Assembly: GCA_007571365.1 (NCBI GenBank)
Contig: RKRN01000289.1
Location: forward strand, 1-36,389
Length of the DNA stretch: 36,389 nucleotides
Source: Candidatus Latescibacterota bacterium
GTDB lineage: Bacteria; Latescibacterota; UBA2968; UBA8231
Direction of reading: 5' to 3'
Positions 1-8,882 of the stretch are shown one piece after another. The notes beneath the pieces were generated by a model, which worked only from the letters and a program-made list of their open reading frames with translations, was not told the origin of the DNA and searched no databases. The first letter of the stretch is position 1; every line of letters begins with the position of its first letter. A program made the translations under genes and the position numbers.

Positions 1-423
1 GGCGAGCAGACTGAGCAGCACCAGACACGTAGCCAAAACCGGCGGCAAAAGCTCGCCGGCGAAGTAGAGCGCCGGACTGTACAGCGCAGCGGCCAAGCCG
101 GCGGCGATGGCTACCCCACGAGAGCCGGCGGCTCGCGCCAACGCCCAAGCGAGGACGCAGTTGACGGCCCCCAGTGCGACTTGGACTCCCCGGACGAGCC
201 CGTAGTCCCCGCCGACTCCCCGGAGGACGGCGTCGTACAGCGACGCGAAACCGGCCGCCGCGCCGGCCGCTCGCTCGACATGGGCGATGCTGGGGCCGAT
301 GGGAATATCCCGCAGGGGGTGGTCGCCAGTCTGGTGGACGTAGAGCCACCGCGTTGACAAGGCGAGTGCAAAGATGGCGGCCGCCGCGCCGACGGCCCTG
401 TAGCCGCTGTCCCGCATGGGCAT
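1..423 (-). CDS. membrane glycosyltransferase, N-terminal part (runs off left edge)
   Basis: Reading the minus strand from an ATG at 423 gives an uninterrupted 141-codon frame to base 1, so the gene continues outside the window. It opens with a short basic N-terminus, a hydrophobic segment (about residues 10-25), a soluble loop, then two further hydrophobic stretches. The later part contains the run LYSPALYFAGELLPPVL, which resembles the ALYGPxxFYDGELLxPxL segment I know from integral-membrane GT39/GT83 (PMT-like) lipid-linked sugar transferases. Those enzymes use polyprenyl-phosphate sugars at the outer face of the inner membrane. The start lies 8 bp after the stop of the upstream outer-membrane protein gene, so it is probably its operon partner. 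The class is inferred from topology and one motif; the catalytic Asp cannot be assigned with certainty. Confidence 0.6.
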   Translation of the reverse strand, partial: MPMRDSGYRAVGAAAAIFALALSTRWLYVHQTGDHPLRDIPIGPSIAHVERAAGAAAGFASLYDAVLRGVGGDYGLVRGVQVALGAVNCVLAWALARAAGSRGVAIAAGLAAALYSPALYFAGELLPPVLATCLVLLSLLA

Positions 424-431
424 CTCTACTC

Positions 432-3104
432 TCAGTCTAGACCGGCGTAGATCGTAATGAAAAACTGATTGGTCGTCCGCGACTTGCGCTGCTTGAAGTC
501 CCGGTGTTCGACCGAAACCCCCAGCAGCGAGCGCAGACCGTAACCCAGGTAGGTGGAATCGGTGGTGAACTGTATTGCCACGGTCAGGGCGGCGAAATCC
601 CGCTGGTCATCGTCCAGATCATTGAAGTACAAATACTCGACTCCGGTCTGGAGCTTGGATGCACTCAAGACCGGAGTCTCGGCCAAGGCCGCGACCATCT
701 CGGTGAGGCTCGATCGCTTGTCGGCGTCGAACAGGCCGCGGGTCTGGCGGATGTACTCGCTCTTCCACCGCGGTTCCAAGAGGAAAGGCCCGACCCAGCG
801 ACGGTAGCTCGCCTTGTTGGCCAAACCGAAGAAGTAGTCCTTGTTAGCAAGGCCGAGGGTCTGCCGGCGCTCGTCGGGCATCCGCTGGTGGTAGAGGACG
901 TGGCGGACCTTGTTGACGACCAGCCAAGGGCCTGTTTGCAGGGAGTGGCCGACGAAGAGTTGGTTGATATAGGTATCCTGCGCTAGGAGCGGGTCTTCGA
1001 TTCGGATGAGCTCCCCGCCGCGCAGGGAGTTGTCGGGCGCCCACTGCAACAGAGGATCGGGGATATCGTCTTGGACCCATTGGGTCATCCAGTAGGTGCG
1101 CAGCCGACCGAAACGGGGCGTATCCGAATCGATAGTCAGCAAGGCGTAGTTGCTGTGATTTCTTTGGTCCCGCGAGATCAACGCCTCCCGCAGGACGCCC
1201 GCGATTACCTTCACGCCCGGGACAATAGTGGTCCCGGCATAGAGGTTGAACCCCTCGTGATCCTTGCGATACGGGAAGTCCGGGGCTTCGTCGTTCTCGT
1301 ACTGATCGACCCAGAAGTTGTGGTTCATATCGACGCCGAAAAGGAACTGGGGGCGGTCCACGCCAAAGCGCAGAAAGGCTTCCTCGTAGTCGGGGATGGC
1401 ATTGACGCGTACCCGGTTGTCGTTCTGGTTGAAATCAGGTACGAAGTCGTTGTTCTGGTCCCAGCCCGGGAAGACCTCCTTGTCGCCTTCTAGCCAATCG
1501 GCCCGCACCGTATCCGGGATGCGGTCGTGGTCGTCGTTGTCCTCAACGAGTTCAAACCCGCTGCGGCGGGTATCGCCGTAGTCGATCTCGCCGACGCCGG
1601 AGGTGAGGAAGGCGCGCGTGTTGTAGAACGGGTCCATGCTGTAGGCTTCGCCGAAGAAAAACCACGATGCCCGGCGCTGGGAAACGTTCACCATCCAAGC
1701 CGGCGCGCTCGCCGCGCCTTTGATGCCGGAGGCCGCGGAGTGCGTTTCCTCGGCCGCGTTGGGGTATTTGCGGTAGGTCCAGCTACGGTCGTACTCGCCG
1801 TAGAAGTCGAAGCCGAACGGGGCGCGGATCTCGAGCGTACCTCCGGTGATATGGGTTGCGGTGGGCAACCCGTAGTGGAACTGCACCGTGCGCAGATTGG
1901 TGATATCGCGGACGTTGCCCTCGGCCTGCGCCACCAGCAGCAGGACCGGCTGGCCGTCGAAGTCGGTCTGCTGATCGGAGGTCACCCAGACTTGGTAGTC
2001 GTTGCCTAGCTGGAGCCGGAACTCCACCGCGACGATCTCGGCCTTGGTAAACGTTGCTTGGTCGAGAAAACCGGGACTGTCGAAGTCGTAGAGCAGCCGG
2101 ACCTCCTCCGGGCCATCAGCAGCGATGAAGCCCTGCCGGACAATCCCGCCCTCCACGATCGGCAGGAAGCCGATCTCTCTGCCCCGCTCGCGGGTGCCGT
2201 CCTGATAGGTGATGAAGATGTCTGAGCCGGCCGGAAAGTACGCCGCGCCCCCCTCCCCGTCCTCGGGCGAGTCGTCGCGCAGGACGAGCTGGATGAAGCT
2301 GATGGGTTTGTTCTGCGCCACAGTCAGCTCGCCGGCTAACGGGTTCCAACTCGTCTTGTCGCGCAGCGTGTTGGATTGATGGGCGTTGACCGCGTGTACC
2401 CCCACCTTGGCATAATCGCCGATCTCCCCGGTCAGCCGCCCACCGATCAAGCTCGTGTTGTTGGTGCTCAAGGATTCTCGGTTGAGGGTGCTGCTGGCCC
2501 CGGGATTGCTTATGCGGGAATAGAGCAGCGAGGCCTCAACGCGGTCTGTGGCTAGGTCGAACTGTAGCCCGTCGAAGCGCGGCTTGGAGAAAACCATGGG
2601 CGTCAGGGTTGTGTGTAGCTGATTGCTCACAGTCAGCGAGAAATGGTACTGACCCTTCTGGTCGTGGGCGACGACCACGCCGGAGAACCAGTCCCTGAAG
2701 CGGTTGGATTTGAACAGCGAATTGCCGAACTGCCCCGGCGTGGTCTGCGAATTGTTGTAGATCAACCAGCCGCGGGGGAGGAAATTGCCGTAGATGTCGT
2801 AGAAGTATTCGCCCTCCAGCGAGGTGTCGATGTAGCGCTGGTAGTGATCCCGCGCATAATTGGTGTACTCCCACTGGTTCCAGCGGTAGTCTAGATAGAG
2901 CTCTTGGGGCACGTACCATTTGCGCATGGCCGGGTCAATGGCGTTGAGCATCACCCCCGGCCCTTGGGGGGCGTAGCTATACTCGTCGCCTTGGCGCCAG
3001 CCCAGTCGCGAGCCGTAGTCCTGCTGCCCGGCCGCTGGTAGGAGGCTGATGCTCAGCAGCCCTAGAACGACGAGCCCCGCAACTGTATTGCCGTGCAGAT
3101 TCAT
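432..3104 (-). CDS. large exported outer-membrane-type protein, unknown function
   Basis: 890 aa. It starts with a clear signal peptide (hydrophobic core VAGLVVLGLLSISLL, then a PAAG-type cleavage region). The ATG at 3104 is chosen over a TTG one codon earlier because GAGGGAG sits about 7 nt upstream. The body is rich in alternating aromatic/polar strands (Tyr, Trp, Phe), as expected for an outer-membrane beta barrel. Around residues 520-620 there is an acidic stretch with several Asp/Asn-rich loops (for example DNDDHDRIPD, DQNNDFVPD, DMNHNFWVD) that look like thrombospondin-type-3 or EF-hand-like calcium loops. It follows the PPIase lipoprotein gene after 32 bp, which fits a chaperone travelling with a barrel substrate. 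I do not recognise the family and assign no transport function. Confidence 0.75.
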   Translation of the reverse strand: MNLHGNTVAGLVVLGLLSISLLPAAGQQDYGSRLGWRQGDEYSYAPQGPGVMLNAIDPAMRKWYVPQELYLDYRWNQWEYTNYARDHYQRYIDTSLEGEYFYDIYGNFLPRGWLIYNNSQTTPGQFGNSLFKSNRFRDWFSGVVVAHDQKGQYHFSLTVSNQLHTTLTPMVFSKPRFDGLQFDLATDRVEASLLYSRISNPGASSTLNRESLSTNNTSLIGGRLTGEIGDYAKVGVHAVNAHQSNTLRDKTSWNPLAGELTVAQNKPISFIQLVLRDDSPEDGEGGAAYFPAGSDIFITYQDGTRERGREIGFLPIVEGGIVRQGFIAADGPEEVRLLYDFDSPGFLDQATFTKAEIVAVEFRLQLGNDYQVWVTSDQQTDFDGQPVLLLVAQAEGNVRDITNLRTVQFHYGLPTATHITGGTLEIRAPFGFDFYGEYDRSWTYRKYPNAAEETHSAASGIKGAASAPAWMVNVSQRRASWFFFGEAYSMDPFYNTRAFLTSGVGEIDYGDTRRSGFELVEDNDDHDRIPDTVRADWLEGDKEVFPGWDQNNDFVPDFNQNDNRVRVNAIPDYEEAFLRFGVDRPQFLFGVDMNHNFWVDQYENDEAPDFPYRKDHEGFNLYAGTTIVPGVKVIAGVLREALISRDQRNHSNYALLTIDSDTPRFGRLRTYWMTQWVQDDIPDPLLQWAPDNSLRGGELIRIEDPLLAQDTYINQLFVGHSLQTGPWLVVNKVRHVLYHQRMPDERRQTLGLANKDYFFGLANKASYRRWVGPFLLEPRWKSEYIRQTRGLFDADKRSSLTEMVAALAETPVLSASKLQTGVEYLYFNDLDDDQRDFAALTVAIQFTTDSTYLGYGLRSLLGVSVEHRDFKQRKSRTTNQFFITIYAGLD

Positions 3105-3136
3105 CAACTGGCTCCCTCGCTGATGAAGAAGCTGGG

Positions 3137-4894
3137 CTACTGACCTTGGTGCCGCTGCTCCAAGCGGTCGGCGAAGATGACGATGCGGTCCGCGTATTGA
3201 TTCCGCAGCGCCCGGAAGAAGCCGGAGATTAGGGTGTCTCGCTGCTGTAAACGCACCGCGTACTCGACCGGCTTGCGGGCCTCTGCAAAGGATTTGATGC
3301 GGCTCTGCTGCCGCTGGAGGACCCGGAAGATGGCATAACTATTCGGTTTCTCGAGGTAAACCGGACCGACTAACTCGCCCTCTTGCGCGGCGAATGCCGC
3401 CTCGACCAGTTCTGGAAAACCGCCCGTGAGGTGGGGCTGTAAGATCATCTCGCCGCCCCTTTTATGGATGCCGTGCGAAGCCACGCCGGCACGCTGAAGA
3501 ATTGCGGCAAACTCCGCTCCCCGCTCTATTTCGTCGCGCAACTGCTTGGCGGTGGCCTCGTCCGGCACGTGTACTTCCGCGATGCGGACCGTTTCGGCCG
3601 TGCGGAAACGGTCGCGGTTGGCTTGGTAGTAGGCCCGCAGGTCGGCTTCCGCCAGAGAAAGGTGGTCCTCCACCTCAAGCTGCATCAGACGGTCCAGCAA
3701 CAGGCCGGTGTAGGTGTGGGATCGCCAGTCGATAAAGCCGGCCTCCTCGTGCCATCCCCGTTCGCGCGCCGCGAGGCTGAAGAGATAGGGATGAAGGAGC
3801 TCTTGCTCGGCCATGGCGACGATCCGCGCACTGTCTTGTACAGCCGGGGTCCGGCCCAGTTTTCGCAGCCGGGTCAAGAAGTTGGCCGCTGTAATAACGC
3901 TTCCGTCGGCAAAGGTAAAAAGGGGTTGCCGCGCTTGTTCGGCCGACAGCTCGCTCTGGCGTTTTTCGACGCGTTGGATCAACGCCTGCACCCCTTCGGC
4001 ATGAAACTGGACCCTGTGTGCTCGGCTGAGGAGTTCGACCTCCTCTTCGGTGCGGCGCCACCACTGCTCCCGGTGAAGTAGTTTGACAATCTCCTCTTGG
4101 TAGGTTTGGAGCTGGGCCTCCCGGTCTGCTGCGAACCGGATGATCTGATAGGCCCCGGGCGAGAGGCGCAGCAGCACCGGTTTGTCGACCGGGAGCGCGA
4201 GGAACTCGCGCTGCGGAATCAGGAAGTGCTTGAGCTGGGTCAAGCCAATCCAGCCGATCGCGCCGTTCGAATCGGCCTTGGCATCGTTGGCGGCATGCGC
4301 TCTTGCTAGGTCGGCGAACTCGCTTCCGGCCGCTAGCTGATTGAGCACGACCTGCGCGTCCTGTTGGCTTCCGCCTACGACGACGCGGTGCAGCAGGCGC
4401 TCCCGGTGGAAGCCCATGTCGTGGAAGGCGCGTTCGATTTCCTTGGGGCCGATGTCGATCTTCGACGCGATCACCTCGCGCTGGTAGCGGGCGGCCAAGC
4501 GTCGCCGCACGACATCCTCCATTTGCTGGCCTAGTGCTGCGGTCGTGTCCAGCCCCCGGCTCTTGGCTTCGAGCAGGAGCAACTCTTGGTCTATCATGGA
4601 CTCGAGGTATTCGCGGTCTGCCTCAATGCCCGGCTCGGCGCTACGCAGATGTTTGGGCAACCGGGCGACGAATTGCGCCAACTCGGCCTCTGTTATCGCG
4701 GAATCTGCTATCTTGGCGAGGACCACCTCGTCGGGCGCACAGCCGAGCAAGACCAAGAGAACGGGGAGGGATTTGATGGCGGTCTGGCGCGCAATACGAG
4801 CGAGACGAGCGGCGAGCAGGGAGCGGGACGAGGGGCAAAAGACGTGGTGAGCGTGGCAGCCTAGCCGCCTGCAGGCCAAGCGGTTGGTGAGCAT
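3137..4894 (-). CDS. SurA/PpiC-type peptidyl-prolyl isomerase lipoprotein
   Basis: 585 aa. It is a predicted periplasmic chaperone/isomerase for outer-membrane proteins. A lipobox (LLVLLGC, Cys about residue 52) follows a basic and hydrophobic stretch. A SurA-N-like helical domain spans about 60-170. Two parvulin (rotamase) regions follow: about 190-280 (VVVGGSQQDAQVVLNQL through GAIGWIG) and about 425-520 (AEVHVPDEATAKQLRDEI through GELVGPVY). The start is set at the ATG at 4894, which has GGAG 9 nt upstream. A TTG at 4948 is in frame but sits almost on the predicted transcription start. Even so, about 50 residues precede the lipid-accepting Cys, which is long for a type II signal peptide. 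It heads an operon with the barrel protein and the glycosyltransferase. Confidence 0.85.
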   Translation of the reverse strand: MLTNRLACRRLGCHAHHVFCPSSRSLLAARLARIARQTAIKSLPVLLVLLGCAPDEVVLAKIADSAITEAELAQFVARLPKHLRSAEPGIEADREYLESMIDQELLLLEAKSRGLDTTAALGQQMEDVVRRRLAARYQREVIASKIDIGPKEIERAFHDMGFHRERLLHRVVVGGSQQDAQVVLNQLAAGSEFADLARAHAANDAKADSNGAIGWIGLTQLKHFLIPQREFLALPVDKPVLLRLSPGAYQIIRFAADREAQLQTYQEEIVKLLHREQWWRRTEEEVELLSRAHRVQFHAEGVQALIQRVEKRQSELSAEQARQPLFTFADGSVITAANFLTRLRKLGRTPAVQDSARIVAMAEQELLHPYLFSLAARERGWHEEAGFIDWRSHTYTGLLLDRLMQLEVEDHLSLAEADLRAYYQANRDRFRTAETVRIAEVHVPDEATAKQLRDEIERGAEFAAILQRAGVASHGIHKRGGEMILQPHLTGGFPELVEAAFAAQEGELVGPVYLEKPNSYAIFRVLQRQQSRIKSFAEARKPVEYAVRLQQRDTLISGFFRALRNQYADRIVIFADRLEQRHQGQ

Positions 4895-4957
4895 CAGCCG
4901 GTTCTCCGGGTTGTACTGCCAACAAGGGTTTCGCCGCGGGTAGCACAATTGTAGCGA

Positions 4958-4963
4958 ATTATA
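4958..4963 (-). promoter_or_regulatory. candidate -10 box for the PPIase operon
   Basis: A perfect TATAAT on the minus strand within TAGTATAATTCGC. Transcription would begin about 60 nt before the ATG at 4894. No convincing -35 hexamer is seen at 16-18 bp. It lies in the 335-bp divergent intergenic region 4895-5229, which otherwise holds only the plus-strand -10 candidate at 5098. Confidence 0.45.
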
Positions 4964-5097
4964 CTAAAAACCAGCCGGAAAACCTAATTTCTGAGTTTCC
5001 CAGACGAGCCTGTCCGGGCTGCCGCAGCTCAGTCCGTGCGCCGTTTGGCGGGCCGGGCAAGATGTCCGACCGGCTTTCTGCCCGAAGGGATTCGACC

Positions 5098-5103
5098 TAT
5101 AAT
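5098..5103 (+). promoter_or_regulatory. candidate -10 box for the 676-aa gene
   Basis: A perfect TATAAT (in CGACCTATAATAGC) lies on the plus strand 127 bp before the ATG at 5230. The matching -35 region (about 5075) is poor. The long untranslated leader contains no obvious riboswitch or attenuator that I can identify. Confidence 0.4.
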
Positions 5104-5229
5104 AGCTGTCGCACTCGGACCGCGACGAAGCCGCACAACCCGAAATTTGCAGCACTGCCGAGTTGCGCTGTCCCCTGGTACGGCGGCAGCATCCCATTCC
5201 CTCTCCATCCAATAGAGGAAAGGCGAGCA

Positions 5230-7260
5230 ATGGCTACCCTACCGACCATCGTTAGTACCGACATCTCCCCCCCGCCCGAGTGGGCCCTGCTGCAGCGTCG
5301 CCTGTTCAGCATCTTGGAAACCGCCGGCGACGTCGCCACCGAGGGCTATGCCCGCTCCGACGGCCGGGTGTACCATTTCTTCGACGTGGACGACGCCTAC
5401 GAAAGCCGCTCCATGCGCGCCATGTTCTACGCCTTGGGCGGCCCCGAGCGCTTCCTCCACATCGCCAAGCGGGAATGGGATGCGATCACTTGGCTCTATA
5501 GCGAAGAGCGCAAGCTGACCGACGACGAGCCTAGGCATCCCATGTACATGCCGCAGTTGTGCAACGAGTACTGGAATCTCAGCGTACCCTTCAACGCCGA
5601 CTGGTTCCACATGGGCGAGGGCAATCAGATGCTCTACGACTTCGGCGTCGCCGATCCGACCCATCCGTCCAACCGCGAGCGCGCCCGCAAATTCGCCGCC
5701 ATGTACATCGGTGAGGACCCCAACGCGCCCAACTTCGATACCAAGCACGGCGTCTTCCGCTCGCCCCTCCACGGCGGGGCCGGCCCGCTGACGTCCGTGC
5801 GCCAGCACAAAGGCATTGTCCACCGAGGAGGGGGCATCTCGGATCACGTCCATTTGGTGCGCCACTGGCTCGACCGCGGCTCGCTGGGCGATTTTGGCCA
5901 TCGCAACGCGCTCCAAGACAACCCGAGCACCGAGCCGCTGACGCCTCACTTTCTCTACCCGAAGGTCAAAAAGCTCGAGCCGCGGTGGTACGAGGACGAA
6001 GCTCGACGCGAGGGAATCCTCGACCTTTTCGACGAGATGGCACTGCAGGGCGACGAACCGAGCAATCTCTGCGCCACGGCGTTGGTGACCAACGCCTACC
6101 TCTACACCGGCGACGAGAAATACAAGCAGTGGGTCCTCGACTACGTCGGCGGCTGGATAGAGCGCATCCGCGAAAACGACGGGGTCATTCCCGACAACGT
6201 CGGTCCCACCGGCAAGATCGGCGAACACCGCGATGGCCAGTGGTGGGGGGGATTGCACGGCTGGAGCAGCAGCGAGAGTGCCGCCGACCGCCTCTTTCTC
6301 GGTCTCATCGTCGGGGCCCAGTGCGCCTATCTGCTCAGCGGCGACGACGGCTACCTCGAAGTGCTGCGCTCGCAGATCGTCGCCCTCCTCGACCGCGGCA
6401 AAATTGAGCACGGCGAGTTGGTGGTGCCGAAAAGCCACGGACCCGACGGCTGGACCGGCTATGCCGAGTTCACCATCCGCGGCGGCCCCACCCATCTGGT
6501 CAATCTGTGGCACGAATCCATGTCACCGGGCGACTACGAGCTTGTCGCCCGGGTGCGAGACGGCGGCGGCACCGACTGGAACGAGCTCCCGCCCATCGGC
6601 GACCGCGGCGGTGCCCGCACCGAATTTGCCCGTTTCCAGTATTACGACGGCAAGAACTTGGACTGGCCGGTGCAATGTTTGCAGGCCGACTACCAACAGG
6701 TCGCCGATTTCTTAGAGGGTATGAGGCGCGACACCCGCACCGTCCAGCAGATCATCGCAGACAACGCTTGGCCGCCGAATCCCGTGATCGTCAAGGGCCT
6801 CGTGCAGACGACCATGGGTTGCCCCGGTCAACTCTACAACGGGGGCCTGCTGCGTGCGACTGTGCGTTACTTCGACGCCGACGCCGTCCGCCCCGGCCTG
6901 CCGCCGGATGTGGCCGCCCTCGTCGATGATCTCTCCGCCCATGGATGTGGAATCCAGCTAGTGAACACGAGCCACAGCGCGTGCCGCAACCTCATCGTCC
7001 AGGCTGGTGCCTTCGGCGAGCATTCCTTCACCGAAGTGGAGTTTACCGGGACGGACTACAGCAGCGACGACCTCAACCCCAATACGCGCGTGCGTTCAGT
7101 CAAGACCGCGGCCGCGCATACCCTTCAGGTCGGCGGCAAGCACTTCGCTGTGACCTTGCCGCCGATGACGTCTGTGCGCCTAGCCTGCGGCCTGAGACGG
7201 TTTGTAAACGATCCCAGCTACGCCTTTCCTTGGCACGGCGGCGCGGTCCCGGTCGAGTAG
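5230..7260 (+). CDS. unknown 676-aa protein, possibly an alpha/alpha-barrel carbohydrate enzyme
   Basis: 676 aa with no signal peptide, so predicted cytoplasmic. The start at 5230 is supported by AGAGGAAAGG just upstream; the frame stays open 56 codons further 5' but that part looks non-coding. Helical repeats with motifs such as TALVTNAYLYTGDEKYKQWV (about 330-350) and LIVGAQCAYLLSGDDGYLEV (about 410-430) resemble the hairpins of (alpha/alpha)6-barrel glycosidases and lyases. A WWGGLHGWSS run lies between them, and several His/Asp/Trp-rich loops could line an active site. The last 120 residues look like a beta-sandwich (FTEVEFTGTDYSS..., ending in a MTSVRLACGL strand), which is also common in that fold class. 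I do not recognise a specific family; the sugar-active role is an inference. Confidence 0.75.
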   Translation: MATLPTIVSTDISPPPEWALLQRRLFSILETAGDVATEGYARSDGRVYHFFDVDDAYESRSMRAMFYALGGPERFLHIAKREWDAITWLYSEERKLTDDEPRHPMYMPQLCNEYWNLSVPFNADWFHMGEGNQMLYDFGVADPTHPSNRERARKFAAMYIGEDPNAPNFDTKHGVFRSPLHGGAGPLTSVRQHKGIVHRGGGISDHVHLVRHWLDRGSLGDFGHRNALQDNPSTEPLTPHFLYPKVKKLEPRWYEDEARREGILDLFDEMALQGDEPSNLCATALVTNAYLYTGDEKYKQWVLDYVGGWIERIRENDGVIPDNVGPTGKIGEHRDGQWWGGLHGWSSSESAADRLFLGLIVGAQCAYLLSGDDGYLEVLRSQIVALLDRGKIEHGELVVPKSHGPDGWTGYAEFTIRGGPTHLVNLWHESMSPGDYELVARVRDGGGTDWNELPPIGDRGGARTEFARFQYYDGKNLDWPVQCLQADYQQVADFLEGMRRDTRTVQQIIADNAWPPNPVIVKGLVQTTMGCPGQLYNGGLLRATVRYFDADAVRPGLPPDVAALVDDLSAHGCGIQLVNTSHSACRNLIVQAGAFGEHSFTEVEFTGTDYSSDDLNPNTRVRSVKTAAAHTLQVGGKHFAVTLPPMTSVRLACGLRRFVNDPSYAFPWHGGAVPVE

Positions 7261-7292
7261 GCGGTTGGGGCCCGGCCTAGCCGGCGGGTGCG

Positions 7293-7321
7293 TTGACTTT
7301 GAGCGCAATAGCCCCTAATTT
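7293..7321 (+). promoter_or_regulatory. candidate promoter of the tRNA-Arg/tRNA-His pair
   Basis: TTGACT at 7293-7298, a 17-bp spacer and TAATTT at 7316-7321 precede tRNA-Arg by about 30 bp. The -35 matches five of six consensus bases; the -10 is weaker. Confidence 0.5.
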
Positions 7322-7351
7322 TTTTGAATACTTCGCAGCCGCTTTGGCAAT

Positions 7352-7429
7352 GTGCCCATAGCTCAGTTTGGATAGAGCATCTGCCTTCTAAGCAGACGGT
7401 CGTAGGTTCGAGTCCTACTGGGCACGCCA
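7352..7429 (+). tRNA. tRNA-Arg (anticodon UCU)
   Basis: Full cloverleaf: acceptor GTGCCCA pairs with TGGGCAC, and the 3' CCA is encoded at 7427-7429. The D arm is GCTC...GAGC. The anticodon arm is TCTGC-CTTCTAA-GCAGA with anticodon TCT, reading AGA/AGG codons. The T loop is TTCGAGT. It is probably co-transcribed with the tRNA-His that follows 20 bp later. Confidence 0.95.
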
Positions 7430-7449
7430 TACAGTCCGCAAGACCTGTG

Positions 7450-7526
7450 GTGGGTGTAGCTCAGTTGGTTAGAGCGCCAGGTTGTGGCCCTGGAGGGCGC
7501 GGGTTCAACTCCCGTCATCCACCCCA
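7450..7526 (+). tRNA. tRNA-His (anticodon GUG)
   Basis: Cloverleaf with acceptor GTGGGTG/CATCCAC and encoded CCA at 7524-7526. The anticodon loop TTGTGGC gives GTG. The discriminator base is C and the preceding base 7449 is G, so the His-specific G-1:C73 pair is encoded. If that G is counted the gene begins at 7449. Confidence 0.95.
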
Positions 7527-7591
7527 TTTTAGTGCTCAGTCCCCTCTCTTTGCCGTCCTGGTAGGGACGGGCTGATTGCTTCTTTTTTGTC

Positions 7592-8092
7592 ATGCAGTCT
7601 TCCCTAATTGGTCCCGCCAAGATCATTACGTGCGACCAGTTGCTCGCCGTCCGTAGTCAAGCAAAAAAAGCGCGGCAGCTCTTCGTCTTTACCAATGGAT
7701 GCTTTGACCTATTGCACCGCGGCCACGTCGAGTACCTGCGTGCGGCACGCGCTTTGGGCACCTGTCTCGCAGTGGGGTTAAACGACGACGACGGAGTCCG
7801 TGCCCTCAAGGGACCGGGCCGGCCCTTGTGCCCGCAAGACGACCGCGCTGCCGTGCTGGCGGCCTTAGAATGCGTTTCGCATGTGTGTATCTTTTCAGGC
7901 GAGAGCGTCGAGAGCCTGGTGGCCGTGCTCGCGCCCGATGTCTTGGTCAAGGGGGGCGATTACGCCCCGGCCGCTATCGTCGGCCGCCAACATGTCGAAG
8001 CGCACGGGGGCCAAGTGCGCGTCCTGCCGCTGTGGCCCGACCTTTCCACCACCCAATTAATCGAGCGCGTCAAGGCACTATCCAGCGCGTGA
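7592..8092 (+). CDS. rfaE2: D-glycero-beta-D-manno-heptose 1-phosphate adenylyltransferase
   Basis: 166 aa, the size of the stand-alone C-terminal half of HldE. The cytidylyltransferase-fold signature NGCFDLLHRGH is at 35-45, KGGDY follows at about 130, and the C-terminal STTxLI motif, which closes the nucleotide site, is at about 152. It transfers AMP from ATP to heptose-1-phosphate to make ADP-heptose for LPS or other glycans. The kinase half is not in this window. No clear Shine-Dalgarno precedes the ATG. It leads a plus-strand run of envelope and cofactor genes through thrC. Confidence 0.88.
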   Translation: MQSSLIGPAKIITCDQLLAVRSQAKKARQLFVFTNGCFDLLHRGHVEYLRAARALGTCLAVGLNDDDGVRALKGPGRPLCPQDDRAAVLAALECVSHVCIFSGESVESLVAVLAPDVLVKGGDYAPAAIVGRQHVEAHGGQVRVLPLWPDLSTTQLIERVKALSSA

Positions 8093-8168
8093 CGAGATTT
8101 GGTTTGGGAGGGGGATTATGCTATATTTCGTCAAAGATGGTTCATTTGTGTTTCCAATTAAAAATGCG

Positions 8169-8882
8169 ATGAAAAGCGTGAAAAGCGCCTGGGTGTTGGT
8201 CTTGGTCCTTGGGGCTTGCGCGGCGCCGCCGGTGCCGCCGCCTGCCGAACCACCCTCCGTCCAGTGGGAAGAGTGGGAATCGAGCGAAGTATTTCAGTCC
8301 CTCGAGCGCGCTGTTGCGGCCGCGTACGAGCGCGAGCAAACCATGGCCGAGCGCGTGCGCCAGCTAGAGGAATCCAACGCCCAGTTGCGCCGGGCACTCA
8401 AAGCCCTCCAAAGCCAGAGTCGCGTCCTAAGTGCGCGCCTGGATTCTTTGCCGCGTCGTGCTCAGCCCCCGCGCTCCGCGGCCGCCGTGCCGGCCGCTGG
8501 CGGCAAAAGCGATGCGTTCAACATGTACCAAGGTGCGCTCTACTACTATCGCCACAAACAATACCACCGCGCCTTGGCCGAGTTTGACCGCTTGCTGCAG
8601 GAAGCACCCATGAGCGAATGGTCCGATAACGCCCAGTATTGGAAAGGCGAGTGCTATTACGGGTTGCGCCAATACCAGCAGGCACTGATCGAATTCACCA
8701 AGGTCTTTGCCTTCGGCAACACGGATAAAGCCGACGACTCCCAGCTAAAAATCGCCCGCTGTCATCTCGCTTTGAACGAGCGCGACCGGGCGCTTGCGAC
8801 CTTGCGCAAGCTGGTCAATGAGTATCCAGACAGCGAATACGCGCCCACAGCCCGCGAACAGATAAAACACCTCGGCGGTTGA
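8169..8882 (+). CDS. YbgF/CpoB-like TPR lipoprotein
   Basis: 237 aa from the ATG at 8169, chosen because it puts a normal lipoprotein signal at the N-terminus (VLVLVLGAC, Cys about residue 17). A Pro-rich linker is followed by a coiled coil at about 45-95 (AERVRQLEESNAQLRRALKAL), then three TPR units (for example NMYQGALYYYRHKQYHRAL) to the C-terminus. Coiled coil plus C-terminal TPRs is the CpoB/YbgF layout, a periplasmic protein linking Tol-Pal to cell-wall synthesis. No tol genes are in view, and family members usually have a cleaved rather than a lipidated signal. The stop overlaps the next start by one base (TGATG), so the two are translationally coupled. Confidence 0.75.
   Translation: MKSVKSAWVLVLVLGACAAPPVPPPAEPPSVQWEEWESSEVFQSLERAVAAAYEREQTMAERVRQLEESNAQLRRALKALQSQSRVLSARLDSLPRRAQPPRSAAAVPAAGGKSDAFNMYQGALYYYRHKQYHRALAEFDRLLQEAPMSEWSDNAQYWKGECYYGLRQYQQALIEFTKVFAFGNTDKADDSQLKIARCHLALNERDRALATLRKLVNEYPDSEYAPTAREQIKHLGG

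Noticed and set aside
5239-6513. 424-codon open frame antisense to the 676-aa gene
   Set aside because: Composition is Val/Ala/Gly/Asp-rich with no motif; it is the usual antisense shadow of a GC-rich gene that is itself well supported by a ribosome-binding site and protein-like sequence.
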